From: Mucilaginibacter oryzae
GTDB lineage: Bacteria > Bacteroidota > Bacteroidia > Sphingobacteriales > Sphingobacteriaceae
Direction: 5' to 3'
DNA length: 64,000 nt
Assembly: GCF_003148845.1 (NCBI RefSeq)
Contig: NZ_QGHA01000017.1
Coordinates: forward strand, 1 to 64,000
Shown: positions 43,064 through 52,828 of the stretch, in pieces
Numbering within the stretch: position 1 is the first letter of the stretch
How the letters are laid out: each line of letters opens with the position of its first letter
Position numbers and translations under genes: made by a program
Notes under the pieces: model-generated
What the model was told of the DNA's origin: nothing
What the model saw: only the letters and a program-made list of their open reading frames with translations
Databases searched by the model: none

Positions 43064-43630
43064 TTATTGTTTTAGAAAGTACAAAGGATAACCCAGGTCG
43101 AGCCGGTCATAAACTTTAAAATTGAACCGTTCATACCAGGCCAGGTTTTCCCTGGTGGATGTCTCGAGAAAGAATACGGTGCCGTCAGTCCGGGCGCTGG
43201 CAATCAGCTCTAGCATGAGCTTGCTGCCTTTGCCTTGCCGCTGGAAGTCAGGATGGACACCGATGAACCATAGATAGGCCATTGGATCTTGCGTCTGCTT
43301 TGCCTTTATTTGGGCTTCACGGTTTATCGCTTTCCTGATATTTTGCAGGCCGATTGCCTGCCAGATCAGCCGGATGTCCAGCAAGATACTTGCAAACGTT
43401 GTTCGTTGGCGATGCGGATACAGCACGAGGGCGCAGGCTTGCTTATCTTCCGAAAGCCAGACGTCGCCAAACGAGGAACAAAGCTCAAATGAGTAATCCA
43501 TCAATGCCGCTATCCTTTTTTTCTTTTTATGGTCTTGCCGCACGATATAGTTAACACTTTGATTGGTTGCAAACGACCTCGAAAGTATATTTATGACAAG
43601 TTCCTTATCGTTTTTTATTGCTTTGATCAT
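43064..43630 (-). CDS. GNAT-family N-acetyltransferase
   Basis: 188 residues. The acetyl-CoA loop is LWFIGVHPDFQRQGKGSKLM (Q-R-Q-G-K-G) around residues 123-142. The late FLETSTRENLAWYERFNFKV carries the usual tyrosine. The substrate is unknown. It lies 37 bp upstream of the LuxR-type gene on the same strand and may be cotranscribed. Confidence 0.8.
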   Translation of the reverse strand: MIKAIKNDKELVINILSRSFATNQSVNYIVRQDHKKKKRIAALMDYSFELCSSFGDVWLSEDKQACALVLYPHRQRTTFASILLDIRLIWQAIGLQNIRKAINREAQIKAKQTQDPMAYLWFIGVHPDFQRQGKGSKLMLELIASARTDGTVFFLETSTRENLAWYERFNFKVYDRLDLGYPLYFLKQ

Positions 43631-44428
43631 AATATAATAAGATGTTCAAACATGATTGTATGCGTCTTTCGCTTCAAAGGCAGGCCGATGCTACCCGGGA
43701 TATTCCTGATTGGAATGTTGTTTTTATTAATTCTAACGAATAATATCTCAAATAGTTGCTTAAAATGATATTTTTATAGCTATTAACGATAGTTAATCAC
43801 GGGATTATCGCTGATACTACTTTATTGCTTAACAGGTCTGGCAGCAATTCGAAAACCAAACCGCGCAGTAACTTTACGACGTGTTGAATTCGAAAATGCA
43901 TCCGGGATCTCACGGCGGCTCTTTGATAACCATCGTAGTATTAACCAAAACAGTCAACTTTTTAAGTGTTGATATTTGCTATAGCGGGGAACCGCACAGG
44001 TGTCATTTGTCATTGCTGTGTCCGGGCTGTGCCGAAAGTCCAAATACCGCCTTTCAATCAGGCGATACAGCTGCTGCAGGAATGGGTAAGGCAGGACAGC
44101 TTTATCGTTATACCGTGGCCCCCTGATCAGGATGTGGGTCTCCGCTGAACCATATATATGCATCATCAAGCGCATAATTCATGAAATCAATTATGTCAGG
44201 TCTGAAGGCAATCCCGGGTCGGTGCTGACGAAATAGCTATCAACCAGCCAGGGATAATTACGAGAGATGCGCCTTTTTATTGTCATAATGATCAGGAGCA
44301 GCAATGATCCTTATAATCCGCATCACAAAGAGTTTCTCGGTAAACTCAAAAACCTACAAATATTCCTGTCAAATCCACGCTAAATCCAATCGTAAACTCC
44401 TATATTTAAGCCACCTAACTCTTCAATC
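43631..44428. other. Noncoding gap, nothing convincing
   Basis: Several short frames on both strands (for example around 43950-44175) have no protein-like pattern and no plausible start. No RNA gene was recognised. The last 60 bases are AT-rich and may hold the promoter of the 44429 gene, with a near-consensus TATATTTA. Confidence 0.4.
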
Positions 44429-45640
44429 ATGCAAAAACTCACCCGATTAATTTTCTCTTTATGCTTTACCTGGTCATTGATCCTTCCTTCGATGGCGCAG
44501 ACCAATGCGCAAACACCTAAAACGGTATTGCCGGATCCTGTATCCGGCCCTGAGCCCGCTCCGGTGATCCTGCCGCAGGTGGTATCCATCAAGCCTGTTT
44601 ATTCGGTCCTCTCCCAGGAGCAGACCGCGAGGGAGGATAACCTGTCGATCAATAACAGTAACCAGTCAGTCGCGGTGTACCCGGGCAACATCATCCGGTT
44701 TACGATCAGTAATCCCATGGCTTTTCTAAACTCCAGGCCGACCGATAACAGCAAAGTGGTGTTGTATGTGAACGGGGTGGAAATGAAAGGGATTGTCTCT
44801 GACTGGATGAGCCAGATCACGCGCTTGCAGATCAATTCCGGCCAGCTGCCGGCTTTGGGGAATACAGCTGATATCTTCATCGCTCTGCGGCGGAATGACA
44901 GCACCCGTGGTGCCTGGCAGTTTTTTTACGGGAATACCGGCCATTTCTATGACAACTTCGCCAACCTTAATGCCTCCATCGGCTGGCAGGGCATGTCCGA
45001 GCTGCAAAAGGTGCCCGGCGCACCCCGTGTCACCATCATCTATTACCGCATCTGGGTATTTCTCTGCTGGATGCTGCTTTTTGTCATTGTCCTGGGCTTG
45101 TTCGTCTATATCTGCGGGTTTACCGATGCGCTGAAGGACGGCGGCCGCGGCGGCGCCTATAGCCTGTCCTTAAGCCAGCTGATGTTCTGGACCACATTGG
45201 TGATCGGCGCTTTTATCTATACGCTGGTACTGACCGATATCGTCACCACTTTTAATACTTCCATCCTGCTGCTCCTTGGGGTCAGCGCGGGAACCACCGG
45301 CCTGGCTTACGTGATCGACAGTAATTTTGCGAAGAACAACCCGGGGGCGGCGCAGAAAAAGCATGAGACCTTTTTAAAGGATATCCTTACGGACGGCAAC
45401 GGCTACAGCGTACAGCGCATCCAGGCTTTTGCCTGGAACCTGGTACTGGGCATGTATTTTATCATTTATACCATCGATAATAAGAGTATGCCCGAGTTTT
45501 CTTCGACCATACTCTTTTTAGCTGGGATCAGTTCGGCTTCTTACCTCGGCGCTAAAGGGCCGGAAAACACGAACGCAACGCGCCCGGTAGCTGCGGCCGG
45601 TGGTCCGCCTACTCCCGCTTCAGATTCATCTGCAACATAA
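44429..45640 (+). CDS. Exported membrane protein with five TM segments
   Basis: 403 residues. Signal peptide MQKLTRLIFSLCFTWSLILP. A periplasmic beta-rich domain (residues 50-195) contains VAVYPGNIIRFTISNPMAF and VVLYVNGVEMKGIVSD. Then come membrane segments (WVFLCWMLLFVIVLGLFVYI; LMFWTTLVIGAFIYTLVLTD; SILLLLGVSAGTTGLAYVI; AFAWNLVLGMYFIIYTID; TILFLAGISSASYLGA). The proline-rich tail overlaps the 3' end of the convergent patatin gene by 32 bp. Family not recognised; role may relate to the adjacent patatin/nuclease/peptidase group. Confidence 0.7.
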   Translation: MQKLTRLIFSLCFTWSLILPSMAQTNAQTPKTVLPDPVSGPEPAPVILPQVVSIKPVYSVLSQEQTAREDNLSINNSNQSVAVYPGNIIRFTISNPMAFLNSRPTDNSKVVLYVNGVEMKGIVSDWMSQITRLQINSGQLPALGNTADIFIALRRNDSTRGAWQFFYGNTGHFYDNFANLNASIGWQGMSELQKVPGAPRVTIIYYRIWVFLCWMLLFVIVLGLFVYICGFTDALKDGGRGGAYSLSLSQLMFWTTLVIGAFIYTLVLTDIVTTFNTSILLLLGVSAGTTGLAYVIDSNFAKNNPGAAQKKHETFLKDILTDGNGYSVQRIQAFAWNLVLGMYFIIYTIDNKSMPEFSSTILFLAGISSASYLGAKGPENTNATRPVAAAGGPPTPASDSSAT

Positions 45641-47330
45641 AGCCCGGGGTTGCTTTAAATGTAGCCCAGTCGGCTTTGGCCTGTTCGTAGGTTTGCTGTA
45701 TCGCCTGCTGCTGGGCTTCGGGCAATGCGGCGAAACCATTATTGGTCGTGTAGATAAGCTGCTCCAGGTACTCCACCAGATTATAGCACATGGTGGCTTG
45801 CCCGGTGATGAGCAGCTTATCCAGCATATCGCTGACGACATCCTGATCGGTGAACCAGAGCGTGGTACCAAACCCCGCGGCTTCCTCGGTGACCTTTTTG
45901 AGCGCGGGGCCGATCACCTCCTCATAGGTTCCGTTCAGCACGCTGTGCCTGGCGACATTAGGATCGGGGCCCCCGTCCTGCTTAAGCCGCGTCCTGCTGT
46001 TCAGGAAATCCTGTTCGGTCAGTTGTTTGATCAGGTTGCCGATCCGGCGGTAGTCGAAGGCGGGGTTATGATAAAGGATATTGTAATTGAGCCTGCGCAC
46101 GACTTTGAGAAAAACGTTCATGAGCAGGTTCACCAGCGAGGTCAGCCGGTCCAGCAGCAGCGGCTCCATCCGGTGCAGGGACAGGTCCTCTACATGCAGG
46201 TGCGAAAGTTTATTGCGGTAAAAGCCGGGTATTTTTCCGGTCAGCCGGTCGATGACCCAGTTTAAAGCCGAGCGCAGCCGTTTTACAGCGAGTAACTTAC
46301 CTATCCATAAGATCAGGGCGGCGGCGGCAAATCCTACCGACAGGCCATTGACAAAGCTGGGTTTAAACTGGGTAAACGCCGGGATGAGCAGGCCCAGCAG
46401 CACGATGCCCAGCAGCACGTAGCTCACCCGGTTGCTGACTGAGGCGGATTTGGCGACCAGGTCTTTCAGGGTCCATTTGTAAAAACCCGTTTTGGCCGCT
46501 TCGGGCGCCGGCTGGTAGGGATCCATATAGGGAGAAGCAACATCCGATACGATGATCAGGTCGAAATAAGGCGTCGGATCCTTCTTGCGGTAATTCAGGA
46601 TCGAACTGATACCCTGGTTATCATAAATACCACCGTCCATCAGGCCTGTAGGTGCGTTTTTCTCTGCCAGTTCTTTAAGCCTGGGCGCCTGATCGTGCAC
46701 AAAGTCGTGCGGCCAGAGAATCGGCTCGAAACCGCCCGGAAAGCAGGAGGAGGCAGCCATCACATCCCCCAGTTTGGCCTCTGCCGCCGTCGCGGCATCG
46801 ACCTTCAGGTAAAAATTACCGCAATAACCGGCTGCCTTGTTGCGGAAACGGAAATCGCCGGCATTGGTAAATTCAGTCGTATTGAAAACGGCTGCCTCCA
46901 GGTGGGTACTGCCCAGATCAAGGTCGGCGAGCGTCGCTCCACGGGTCAGGTGCGTATCATACTGGCTGGCGAAGGCATTGATCAGGTTCTTGCGCTTAGC
47001 GGGGTTGGCCCATACCGCATCCGGGTTCAGCTGGCTGATCCCGGCCTTAACCAGGTCGAGGTGCTTGAGCTGACCGACCAGGAATTGATAGATCGTTTCA
47101 AACTCTTCCTTATGGGCTTTGCCCAGTGCATAGACAATGCCGGTGATCGTACCGCCCGAAACAGTAGAGATCATTTTTACATTTTCGAGCAGGGGTTTCC
47201 CCTGGTAGTGCAGCCGGTTCAGGTAGGCCATCGCGCCGAGGTGGTAGCTGGCTGCTCGATAACCACCCCCAGAACAGCTCAGGGCGATTCTTTCCAGCGG
47301 GTTTGACGAAATTTTCGTAGTACTCATCAT
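45609..47330 (-). CDS. Patatin-like phospholipase with membrane segments
   Basis: 573 residues. The oxyanion loop is ALSCSGGGYRAASYHLGAMA (residues 16-35), the nucleophile motif is MISTVSGGT near residue 57 (T-V-S-G-G in place of G-x-S-x-G), and the dyad aspartate is in LMDGGIYDNQG near residue 237. Two membrane segments lie at about 300-350 (SYVLLGIVLLGLLIPAFTQF; LSVGFAAAALILWIG). It should hydrolyse acyl lipids. It follows the secreted nuclease gene by 8 bp, so the two form one transcript. Confidence 0.8.
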   Translation of the reverse strand: MMSTTKISSNPLERIALSCSGGGYRAASYHLGAMAYLNRLHYQGKPLLENVKMISTVSGGTITGIVYALGKAHKEEFETIYQFLVGQLKHLDLVKAGISQLNPDAVWANPAKRKNLINAFASQYDTHLTRGATLADLDLGSTHLEAAVFNTTEFTNAGDFRFRNKAAGYCGNFYLKVDAATAAEAKLGDVMAASSCFPGGFEPILWPHDFVHDQAPRLKELAEKNAPTGLMDGGIYDNQGISSILNYRKKDPTPYFDLIIVSDVASPYMDPYQPAPEAAKTGFYKWTLKDLVAKSASVSNRVSYVLLGIVLLGLLIPAFTQFKPSFVNGLSVGFAAAALILWIGKLLAVKRLRSALNWVIDRLTGKIPGFYRNKLSHLHVEDLSLHRMEPLLLDRLTSLVNLLMNVFLKVVRRLNYNILYHNPAFDYRRIGNLIKQLTEQDFLNSRTRLKQDGGPDPNVARHSVLNGTYEEVIGPALKKVTEEAAGFGTTLWFTDQDVVSDMLDKLLITGQATMCYNLVEYLEQLIYTTNNGFAALPEAQQQAIQQTYEQAKADWATFKATPGFMLQMNLKRE

Positions 47331-47338
47331 TTAAAGTG

Positions 47339-48136
47339 TTAGTGTAGGACGACAGTGGGATCAAATCCCAGTTTTTTAACTAAAGTATCAAAGGCGATCA
47401 TTCGTTGCGGCAGTTTAGCCCGGCTTTCAGATGGCTGATTGGGCAGCCAGTAGCAGAGCAGGACCGGCTGATGGCTGGACAGATCTTTGTAAGCAATAAC
47501 CTTGTAATAGGCCTCGGGCATCGTCACCGAAAGCGCGCCCTGGCTGTAGCTATGCTGGGCGCCAAAGGTACCGCACCAGATCTGTACGCTGTCGGTCACG
47601 GCCTGTCCTTTAAAACCGGTCAGCTTGCGGCAAAGCTCTTCGGTGGCCAGTTCGGTACCGACGTTCTGTCCCTGGTATTCCATACCGGCATTGAAAGTAT
47701 AGGTATCTGACAGGATAGCGGCATCCAGGCACCAGGCCAGCAGGATCCAGGCCTGGCAGTGCCCCTTGGCGATCATGTCGGGTGATTCTTTATTGGCGCC
47801 CCGGTAAACCATCGTCTCGTCAGGCTGCCCGTAGCCGGAGCTCCAGGCCGCAGGTATGCCGGTGCGGGGGATGTTCAGGGCTTCCTGGGCCAGGCGGTGT
47901 TCTTTCGTATAAATATAATAGGTAACGACCGGCCGGTGCGCCGAAGTATCAGCGATCGATTTGAAGTAAGGATTTTCCCAGAGTTTGCACGCGGGGCAAA
48001 GCGGCGAACTGACAGAAGGGTATTTCTGCTGCAGGGCGTGGACATAGGTGACGTCCAGCGCCGGGCTCTGTGCCCGTGTGAGCTCCGGCAGGAGGAATCC
48101 GGCCAGGAGGACAAGGAAGGTTCTGGTCTTTATCAT
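47339..48136 (-). CDS. Secreted DNA/RNA non-specific endonuclease-like protein
   Basis: 265 residues, start MIKTRTFLVLLAGFLLPELT with signal peptide; nine more codons are open upstream. The core resembles the NUC1 (beta-beta-alpha Me) family: IAKGHCQAWILLAW supplies the catalytic G-H, TFNAGMEYQGQNVGTELATE the downstream N, and VQIWCGTFGAQHS with PEAYYKVI the late strands. It should cut DNA or RNA outside the cell or in the periplasm. The fragment at 26669 is a truncated relative. First gene before the patatin. Confidence 0.7.
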   Translation of the reverse strand: MIKTRTFLVLLAGFLLPELTRAQSPALDVTYVHALQQKYPSVSSPLCPACKLWENPYFKSIADTSAHRPVVTYYIYTKEHRLAQEALNIPRTGIPAAWSSGYGQPDETMVYRGANKESPDMIAKGHCQAWILLAWCLDAAILSDTYTFNAGMEYQGQNVGTELATEELCRKLTGFKGQAVTDSVQIWCGTFGAQHSYSQGALSVTMPEAYYKVIAYKDLSSHQPVLLCYWLPNQPSESRAKLPQRMIAFDTLVKKLGFDPTVVLH

Positions 48137-48267
48137 TGTGATTGATTTACAGGTTGGTATCAAATAAGGCAGTCACCGCACGATCACTAAAATCGAGGGC
48201 TAATGCGCATTAAATGACCGAAGGCAGACAAAGGTTTTTTTCTCCTGCCTTTTGCTGACTTTTATTA

Positions 48268-48807
48268 TCAGGCGCCGGTCGCGAACTGCACATGCATCGG
48301 GTCCGGGGTCTGGAAATGCCGGCCATCGCTCCAGCCATGTTTTTGCCAGATCGCGTACCACCAGTCCGGCAGGGTCCTGGTCAGCGGCTTTTTGTGCGGG
48401 TTATGCACCGGGTCCCAGTCGATCGCGATCCCGTAACTGTGCAGGGACAGTTTGGTATGATCGCCGGAACTCGGCCGGAAATTAAAGCAGCCGGCGGTAA
48501 TGTCCAGGCGGTACCGGTGCAACCAGGCCCGGATCGCATCGTCCGTAGGGCTTTGCAATTGATCATTGGCATAGGCCCAGATCTCGTTCATCACCGTGGT
48601 AAATACCGGCGCCAGCAAGACATGCATCTGCAAGCCCGGATAAGGAGTCAACGCCCCGCCGTCGCCCTGGTAGTATAGTTTCCAGCCCGCAGGCGGTTTT
48701 ACCAGCTGGATGTGGGCATGTACCCACGCTTTGTTTTCGGAGCCGTCGGGATTGGCGGGATTGCCGAACAGGGCGTTGATTTCCGGGTAGCCGTTAGGTG
48801 TGTTCAT
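48268..48807 (-). CDS. M15-family peptidase (D-Ala-D-Ala carboxypeptidase/endolysin-like)
   Basis: 179 residues. The zinc site pattern is LSLHSYGIAIDWDP (H-x6-D) near residue 125 and a late DPMHVQF histidine. The ITAGCFNFRPSSGDHTKLSL segment precedes it, as in VanY/M15 enzymes. No signal peptide is obvious. It should cleave peptide bonds of the cell wall. It lies 131 bp before the nuclease gene on the same strand. Confidence 0.75.
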   Translation of the reverse strand: MNTPNGYPEINALFGNPANPDGSENKAWVHAHIQLVKPPAGWKLYYQGDGGALTPYPGLQMHVLLAPVFTTVMNEIWAYANDQLQSPTDDAIRAWLHRYRLDITAGCFNFRPSSGDHTKLSLHSYGIAIDWDPVHNPHKKPLTRTLPDWWYAIWQKHGWSDGRHFQTPDPMHVQFATGA

Positions 48808-49064
48808 AAGGAAAGGTAATTGGGCTTAATAAATTGTGAATAAGTGATTTGTAAGCTAATTTAAACAATAGTTCAGTCAAAAACTACCGTAAAAACACGC
48901 TTTTTTTAATTATAGTTGCCACCGGCGCCGGCCGCTGCAATCCTATGCCGCGTTTTAATTTCGGATTTGATTCTTAAAATCCATCCATAAGTGGATAAAC
49001 CACGGCATCTTGAACTCTACAGGCCAATTTGGATTGGCCACTTTCTTTTATTATAATCAAGTAG

Positions 49065-49349
49065 TTATGAATGCAAACGGATCGGCAAAGACGAGTCAAT
49101 AAAATGGTTTGTCCAGCCATGACTGATCAAGCCATACTCCATCCCGTATAAAGCAACGAAATGACCATCGTCGTTCGCCGCATTTGCTTCAGATAATCCT
49201 TTGGCATAACTTGCAAGGTGCATTCCGGCCTGGCTATGATTATGCTCTGATATCCCCAGAAAATCCAAATGCTGCGTTCGCTTTGCAAATTGATAAGCAT
49301 CTGCTGGTGTCAGTACGTGAGTGTGTGCTCCGTCTTTGGCGCCGTCCAA
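49065..49349 (-). pseudogene. PHP-domain protein fragment
   Basis: Reads DGAKDGAHTHVLTPADAYQF, then LDFLGISEHNHSQAGMHLAS and ALYGMEYGLISHGW before a stop. The H-x-H ... SEHNH arrangement is the start of a PHP phosphoesterase domain. The beginning (TTG) has no leader, and the C-terminal metal ligands are missing, so both ends are lost. Confidence 0.65.
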
Positions 49350-49473
49350 ATACGAAGTATTTTATTAATAAATTCTTGTTGCTCAAGCGAATAACTGAGC
49401 GTACTCCGACAGCCGTAGGTATTGTTTGCGATTGCATTTCATCTACGTGGCAACTTCCATAAACAAATGGAAA

Positions 49474-49917
49474 TCAAACTAACTTACTCTTGGTGAGTAC
49501 CTGTTCGATCAATAATTTTAAGTTTTCCGCATTAAAGAGATCGTGCTTTAATAACAGATCATCCTTTAAGCTAAATGTGGTTGCCCCCAATTCACCAGCT
49601 TCAAAAGCATTTTTGGAGTTATCATAGCCTGTCAATAGAACGATCGGTATTTTTTTGTTTTTTTTCCTGATCTCTTCAATAAGTGTGATCCCTGATTCAC
49701 CTTTGTCCAAATAATAGTCAATAAGGCAAAGTTTGATTGTTTTAAGTTCGTTTTTTTCACCGTTCTTGCCAAAGAGCATTTGTCTTGATGATGCCAAATC
49801 CCGGCTGGCCAACACATCTACTGTAGTCGGCTTACCGGCTATTATGGTGATTTTTTTTGCCAGATTTTTAAAATCTGAAATCAAAGACTCATCATCATCA
49901 AGAAGGAAAACTCTCAT
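49474..49917 (-). CDS. Stand-alone response-regulator receiver (second)
   Basis: 147 residues, receiver domain only. MRVFLLDDDESLISDFKNLA supplies the acidic pair, KLCLIDYYLDKGESGITLI the phospho-acceptor aspartate, LLTGYDN the threonine and FSLKDD the lysine. No output domain. The start overlaps the previous receiver gene by 4 nt. It is the last gene of the five-gene operon and probably passes phosphate or blocks a partner. Confidence 0.8.
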   Translation of the reverse strand: MRVFLLDDDESLISDFKNLAKKITIIAGKPTTVDVLASRDLASSRQMLFGKNGEKNELKTIKLCLIDYYLDKGESGITLIEEIRKKNKKIPIVLLTGYDNSKNAFEAGELGATTFSLKDDLLLKHDLFNAENLKLLIEQVLTKSKLV

Positions 49918-50402
49918 ATATTTTCGTTATTAGAATACTTTTCCAAAATCAAATTTCCTGGCACATCTGAAGGCATCTTCCCGGCTCTATTGATAGACCT
50001 CAATATTTCTTTAATCGTCCTGGTAAACACTTTATCATCCTCACCCTTTACGACATAAAGATTTGCACCATTAAGAAAAGCATCCATTACATCATCGTCT
50101 TTATCTGAACTCGATATCATAATGACCGGTATCGATTTTAAATACTGGTTACTGCGAATTTCTTTTAATATCTCGATTCCGGATTTATTATGTTCTAACC
50201 GTAAGTCAAGGAACAACAAATGAGGGAAATTATGTTCAGTCAGATATTCTTCTGATATCTCGTCCAAGAACCTTTCTCTGAAATCACCTTCAGAGTCGAA
50301 TTCACGTAATTTGCTGGTATGCCGCTTTGGCAAAGCACGTTTAACAAGGTCCCTATCATCCGGGTTATCATCAACGACAATGATATAAGTCTGACTGTTC
50401 AT
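49914..50402 (-). CDS. Stand-alone response-regulator receiver (first)
   Basis: 162 residues. IIVVDDNPDDRDLVKRALPK gives the acidic pocket, LLFLDLRLEHNKSGIEIL the phospho-acceptor, IPVIMISSSDKD the serine and LYVVKGEDD the lysine. A short helical tail follows. No DNA-binding part. It follows the histidine kinase gene by 13 bp. Confidence 0.82.
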   Translation of the reverse strand: MNSQTYIIVVDDNPDDRDLVKRALPKRHTSKLREFDSEGDFRERFLDEISEEYLTEHNFPHLLFLDLRLEHNKSGIEILKEIRSNQYLKSIPVIMISSSDKDDDVMDAFLNGANLYVVKGEDDKVFTRTIKEILRSINRAGKMPSDVPGNLILEKYSNNENI

Positions 50403-50415
50403 ATATAAGTTTTTT

Positions 50416-51486
50416 TTATTTATTAGTTATTAACAAAACATGAATAATTGTACCCGACCCAACCTTGCTTTCCAGCCACACCGCACCTTCATGGGCTTCT
50501 GCAACACTTTTAACGATAGCTAATCCTAACCCACCGCCTCTGCCTTCCTCTTTTCTCCTGTTATCCTCAATTCTTTTTAAATCATCCGACTTTCTATCCG
50601 GGTTTATACGGTAATGAAGGTCAAATACTTTTTTCTGATGTTCTTCGGCTATACCGATTCCATTGTCAGTTACCTTAATATATACATAGCCGTTAGCTTG
50701 AGGATTTATTAAGTGTTTTTTCATTTCATCCGATAACTCTGCAGTTCGGATGTTCTTCAATTCTATCTCGATTCTTGGCGGCACATCGTCCTTCGCATAG
50801 GTGATAGAATTTTGAATCAAATTTTGCAAAAGTTGCGCAATTTTCAACTGATCTCCCGAAATTTTTGCTGAACCTGTGTGAATAACTTCTGCACTATTTT
50901 CTTCAATCGTTTTTTCAAGGTCGTTTTTCACCTTTTCAACCTCGTTATGCACACCAAAAGGCGTCCTATTTAATTTCCCACTCGATTTTGCGTAATTATT
51001 AATGCCATCGACAATCCGAATCATCCGTTTTGAATGTGTTTGCACCGCATCAAGTTCTTTTTCTGCTTTAGTGTTTCTTGAAGATGCATTCAGTTCATTT
51101 AAAGTTTCAGTATAAGCTGCAAGCTTCGGATGCAATTCACTCTGAATAAAATCTATGATTGTTTGAAAACCCACCATTTGTTGACGGGTCCGGAATGCTG
51201 ATATGGTATCTCCCACATCTTTAATCCGTACTTCAAGTTTTCGTGTGAGTTCTATTGCCGCTTTTTCTTTTAATAATTTATCATCAAGAATTAATGACAA
51301 TCTACCTTTTATCGAACGGATGCGCTCCCTGATATCATGCGATATTGAACTTAACAAAGCCTGTACAGACTCATTGGTAACCCCGCTCTCGACAACAGCT
51401 TCTGTCGATGATTTGGGTCGCTTTAGGCTGCTATTCGTTGGCAATGATGGTTTCGTGATAGTCTTTGTTTTGATTTGTCTCTTCAT
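50416..51486 (-). CDS. Soluble histidine kinase
   Basis: 356 residues without membrane segments. The H-box lies near residue 52 (ISSISHDIRERIRSIKGRLS). A long coiled part follows. The HATPase domain has the N-box LLQNLIQNSITYAKDD near 225, G1 VTDNGIGIAEEHQKKVF near 275 and G2 GRGGGLGLAIVKSVAEAH near 315. The N-terminus is a lysine/serine-rich tail with no sensor domain, so the signal may come from the MBL or peptidase proteins encoded before it. It overlaps the MBL gene by 56 nt. Confidence 0.82.
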   Translation of the reverse strand: MKRQIKTKTITKPSLPTNSSLKRPKSSTEAVVESGVTNESVQALLSSISHDIRERIRSIKGRLSLILDDKLLKEKAAIELTRKLEVRIKDVGDTISAFRTRQQMVGFQTIIDFIQSELHPKLAAYTETLNELNASSRNTKAEKELDAVQTHSKRMIRIVDGINNYAKSSGKLNRTPFGVHNEVEKVKNDLEKTIEENSAEVIHTGSAKISGDQLKIAQLLQNLIQNSITYAKDDVPPRIEIELKNIRTAELSDEMKKHLINPQANGYVYIKVTDNGIGIAEEHQKKVFDLHYRINPDRKSDDLKRIEDNRRKEEGRGGGLGLAIVKSVAEAHEGAVWLESKVGSGTIIHVLLITNK

Positions 51487-52828
51487 GATCTTTGTCCGAT
51501 ATAAATATTTTAGCAGCTTTTTCGTCGAGCCTTTTCATCAACTTAGGGTATGGCATGATCCACCCCCTTTTTTTGGCAACATCGCTATCTACTGGAATCA
51601 TAGCAATCAGGCTTTCATCTATCATTTTTTCCAATCCATCTTCATCCAATGTGGCATTGTGACTGCCATGGTGTGAAACTTTATAAAACACAGTTCTTGC
51701 CAGAATATGCTGTATCGATATTGATTTTGATTTACTGCCGTCGCGGACTTCCCACTTGTAGTCTTTCCATGAAAGCCAATTACCAATTTGGGCATCGCCT
51801 GGGAAGAAAAGAATTTTGCCAGAGTCCACCAATTCTATGGCGATGACAAGACTTGTATTATTAATGCCATTGTCAAGATGGATCGCCAATCGACCGATAA
51901 CGTTCAGCCAGTCAGTTTCTATCTTACGCCACTTGTTCTTTTCGTTGAAATATTCTTCAAAAATATCGACCTCATATTTTTTGTTTGCTTCAGAAAAAGT
52001 CCTGCGATACTCAACTAGTCGGTCCTGGGAAACTCCGATACCCTTTCGAAATGGAGTAAAGGCATCCTGAATATGACTATCATCGGGTAATAACGCCTGA
52101 TACAAGTTATCGCCAAAATGCGATAAACCCATATTCAGATATGTTTCAGGATTACGCTGGGAAGGGTTCATCTTCTTCAGCAATTTCTTATCCTTTGGAG
52201 GCCCTAAGACGTAAAACCTCACCCCGGGGATAGTTTGTTCTCTTATCACGACCTTTCCAGGTAGGAGATACTTCTTTTTTATGCCATTATGATTTTTTAT
52301 GGCCTGAAAAGCAAGAGCCGTGCGACTTTCCTTTTCACCAATATGCTCGTGGTTATTGACGCCAAACAGAGAAAAAAAGGATTGAAACGCTTGTTGCTGA
52401 CTCGCGGATAGTATGTTTTCTGTATATAGTCTATCGTAAGCCAGTCGTACTATTTTGAATTTTTTGTCATGAGCCTCTTTCAATCGCTGAGCAAATTCGT
52501 CAGTTGGATCTTCTGTCCATGCCATCCATAGCTCGCGGATATCAATATCTTCAAACACATCCTTGGCCTGCAAAAAACCTGAAAGATGATCCCAATGTTC
52601 GTGTGTGGCCACTAGGATATCTATCCTACCTTTGGTCAGTTCTTTTATTTGCTGAGCGCGTTGCTTCATATCTTCTGCAGCCTCTTTACTGCTTGAAAGT
52701 ACCCCGCAATCAATCAGCATATGAATTTTCTCTTCCTCTTTTCTATAATTAAAGCTCAACAAGAAGCAATCGCCCAAACCGTGGCGGAACATTTTAATTG
52801 TTACATCTTCCAGTTTCCTTTTCATCAA
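51431..52828 (-). CDS. Metallo-beta-lactamase-fold hydrolase (ComEC-like type)
   Basis: 465 residues. MFRHGLGDCFLLSF at residues 13-26 is the usual start of ComEC-like MBL proteins. The metal motif is THEHWDHLSGF (H76, H78, D80, H81). Further ligands lie in ILFFPGDAQIGNW and KVSHHGSHNATLDEDGLE near residue 400. Substrate unknown; phosphodiester or peptide bonds are usual for the fold. It overlaps the peptidase gene by 4 nt and the kinase gene by 56 nt, so the five products are made together. Confidence 0.8.
   Translation of the reverse strand: MMKRKLEDVTIKMFRHGLGDCFLLSFNYRKEEEKIHMLIDCGVLSSSKEAAEDMKQRAQQIKELTKGRIDILVATHEHWDHLSGFLQAKDVFEDIDIRELWMAWTEDPTDEFAQRLKEAHDKKFKIVRLAYDRLYTENILSASQQQAFQSFFSLFGVNNHEHIGEKESRTALAFQAIKNHNGIKKKYLLPGKVVIREQTIPGVRFYVLGPPKDKKLLKKMNPSQRNPETYLNMGLSHFGDNLYQALLPDDSHIQDAFTPFRKGIGVSQDRLVEYRRTFSEANKKYEVDIFEEYFNEKNKWRKIETDWLNVIGRLAIHLDNGINNTSLVIAIELVDSGKILFFPGDAQIGNWLSWKDYKWEVRDGSKSKSISIQHILARTVFYKVSHHGSHNATLDEDGLEKMIDESLIAMIPVDSDVAKKRGWIMPYPKLMKRLDEKAAKIFISDKDHEETNQNKDYHETIIANE

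Noticed and set aside
43881..44175. Short frames on both strands before the 44429 gene
   Set aside because: No consistent start, motif or hydrophobic pattern. Each is a shadow of the other.
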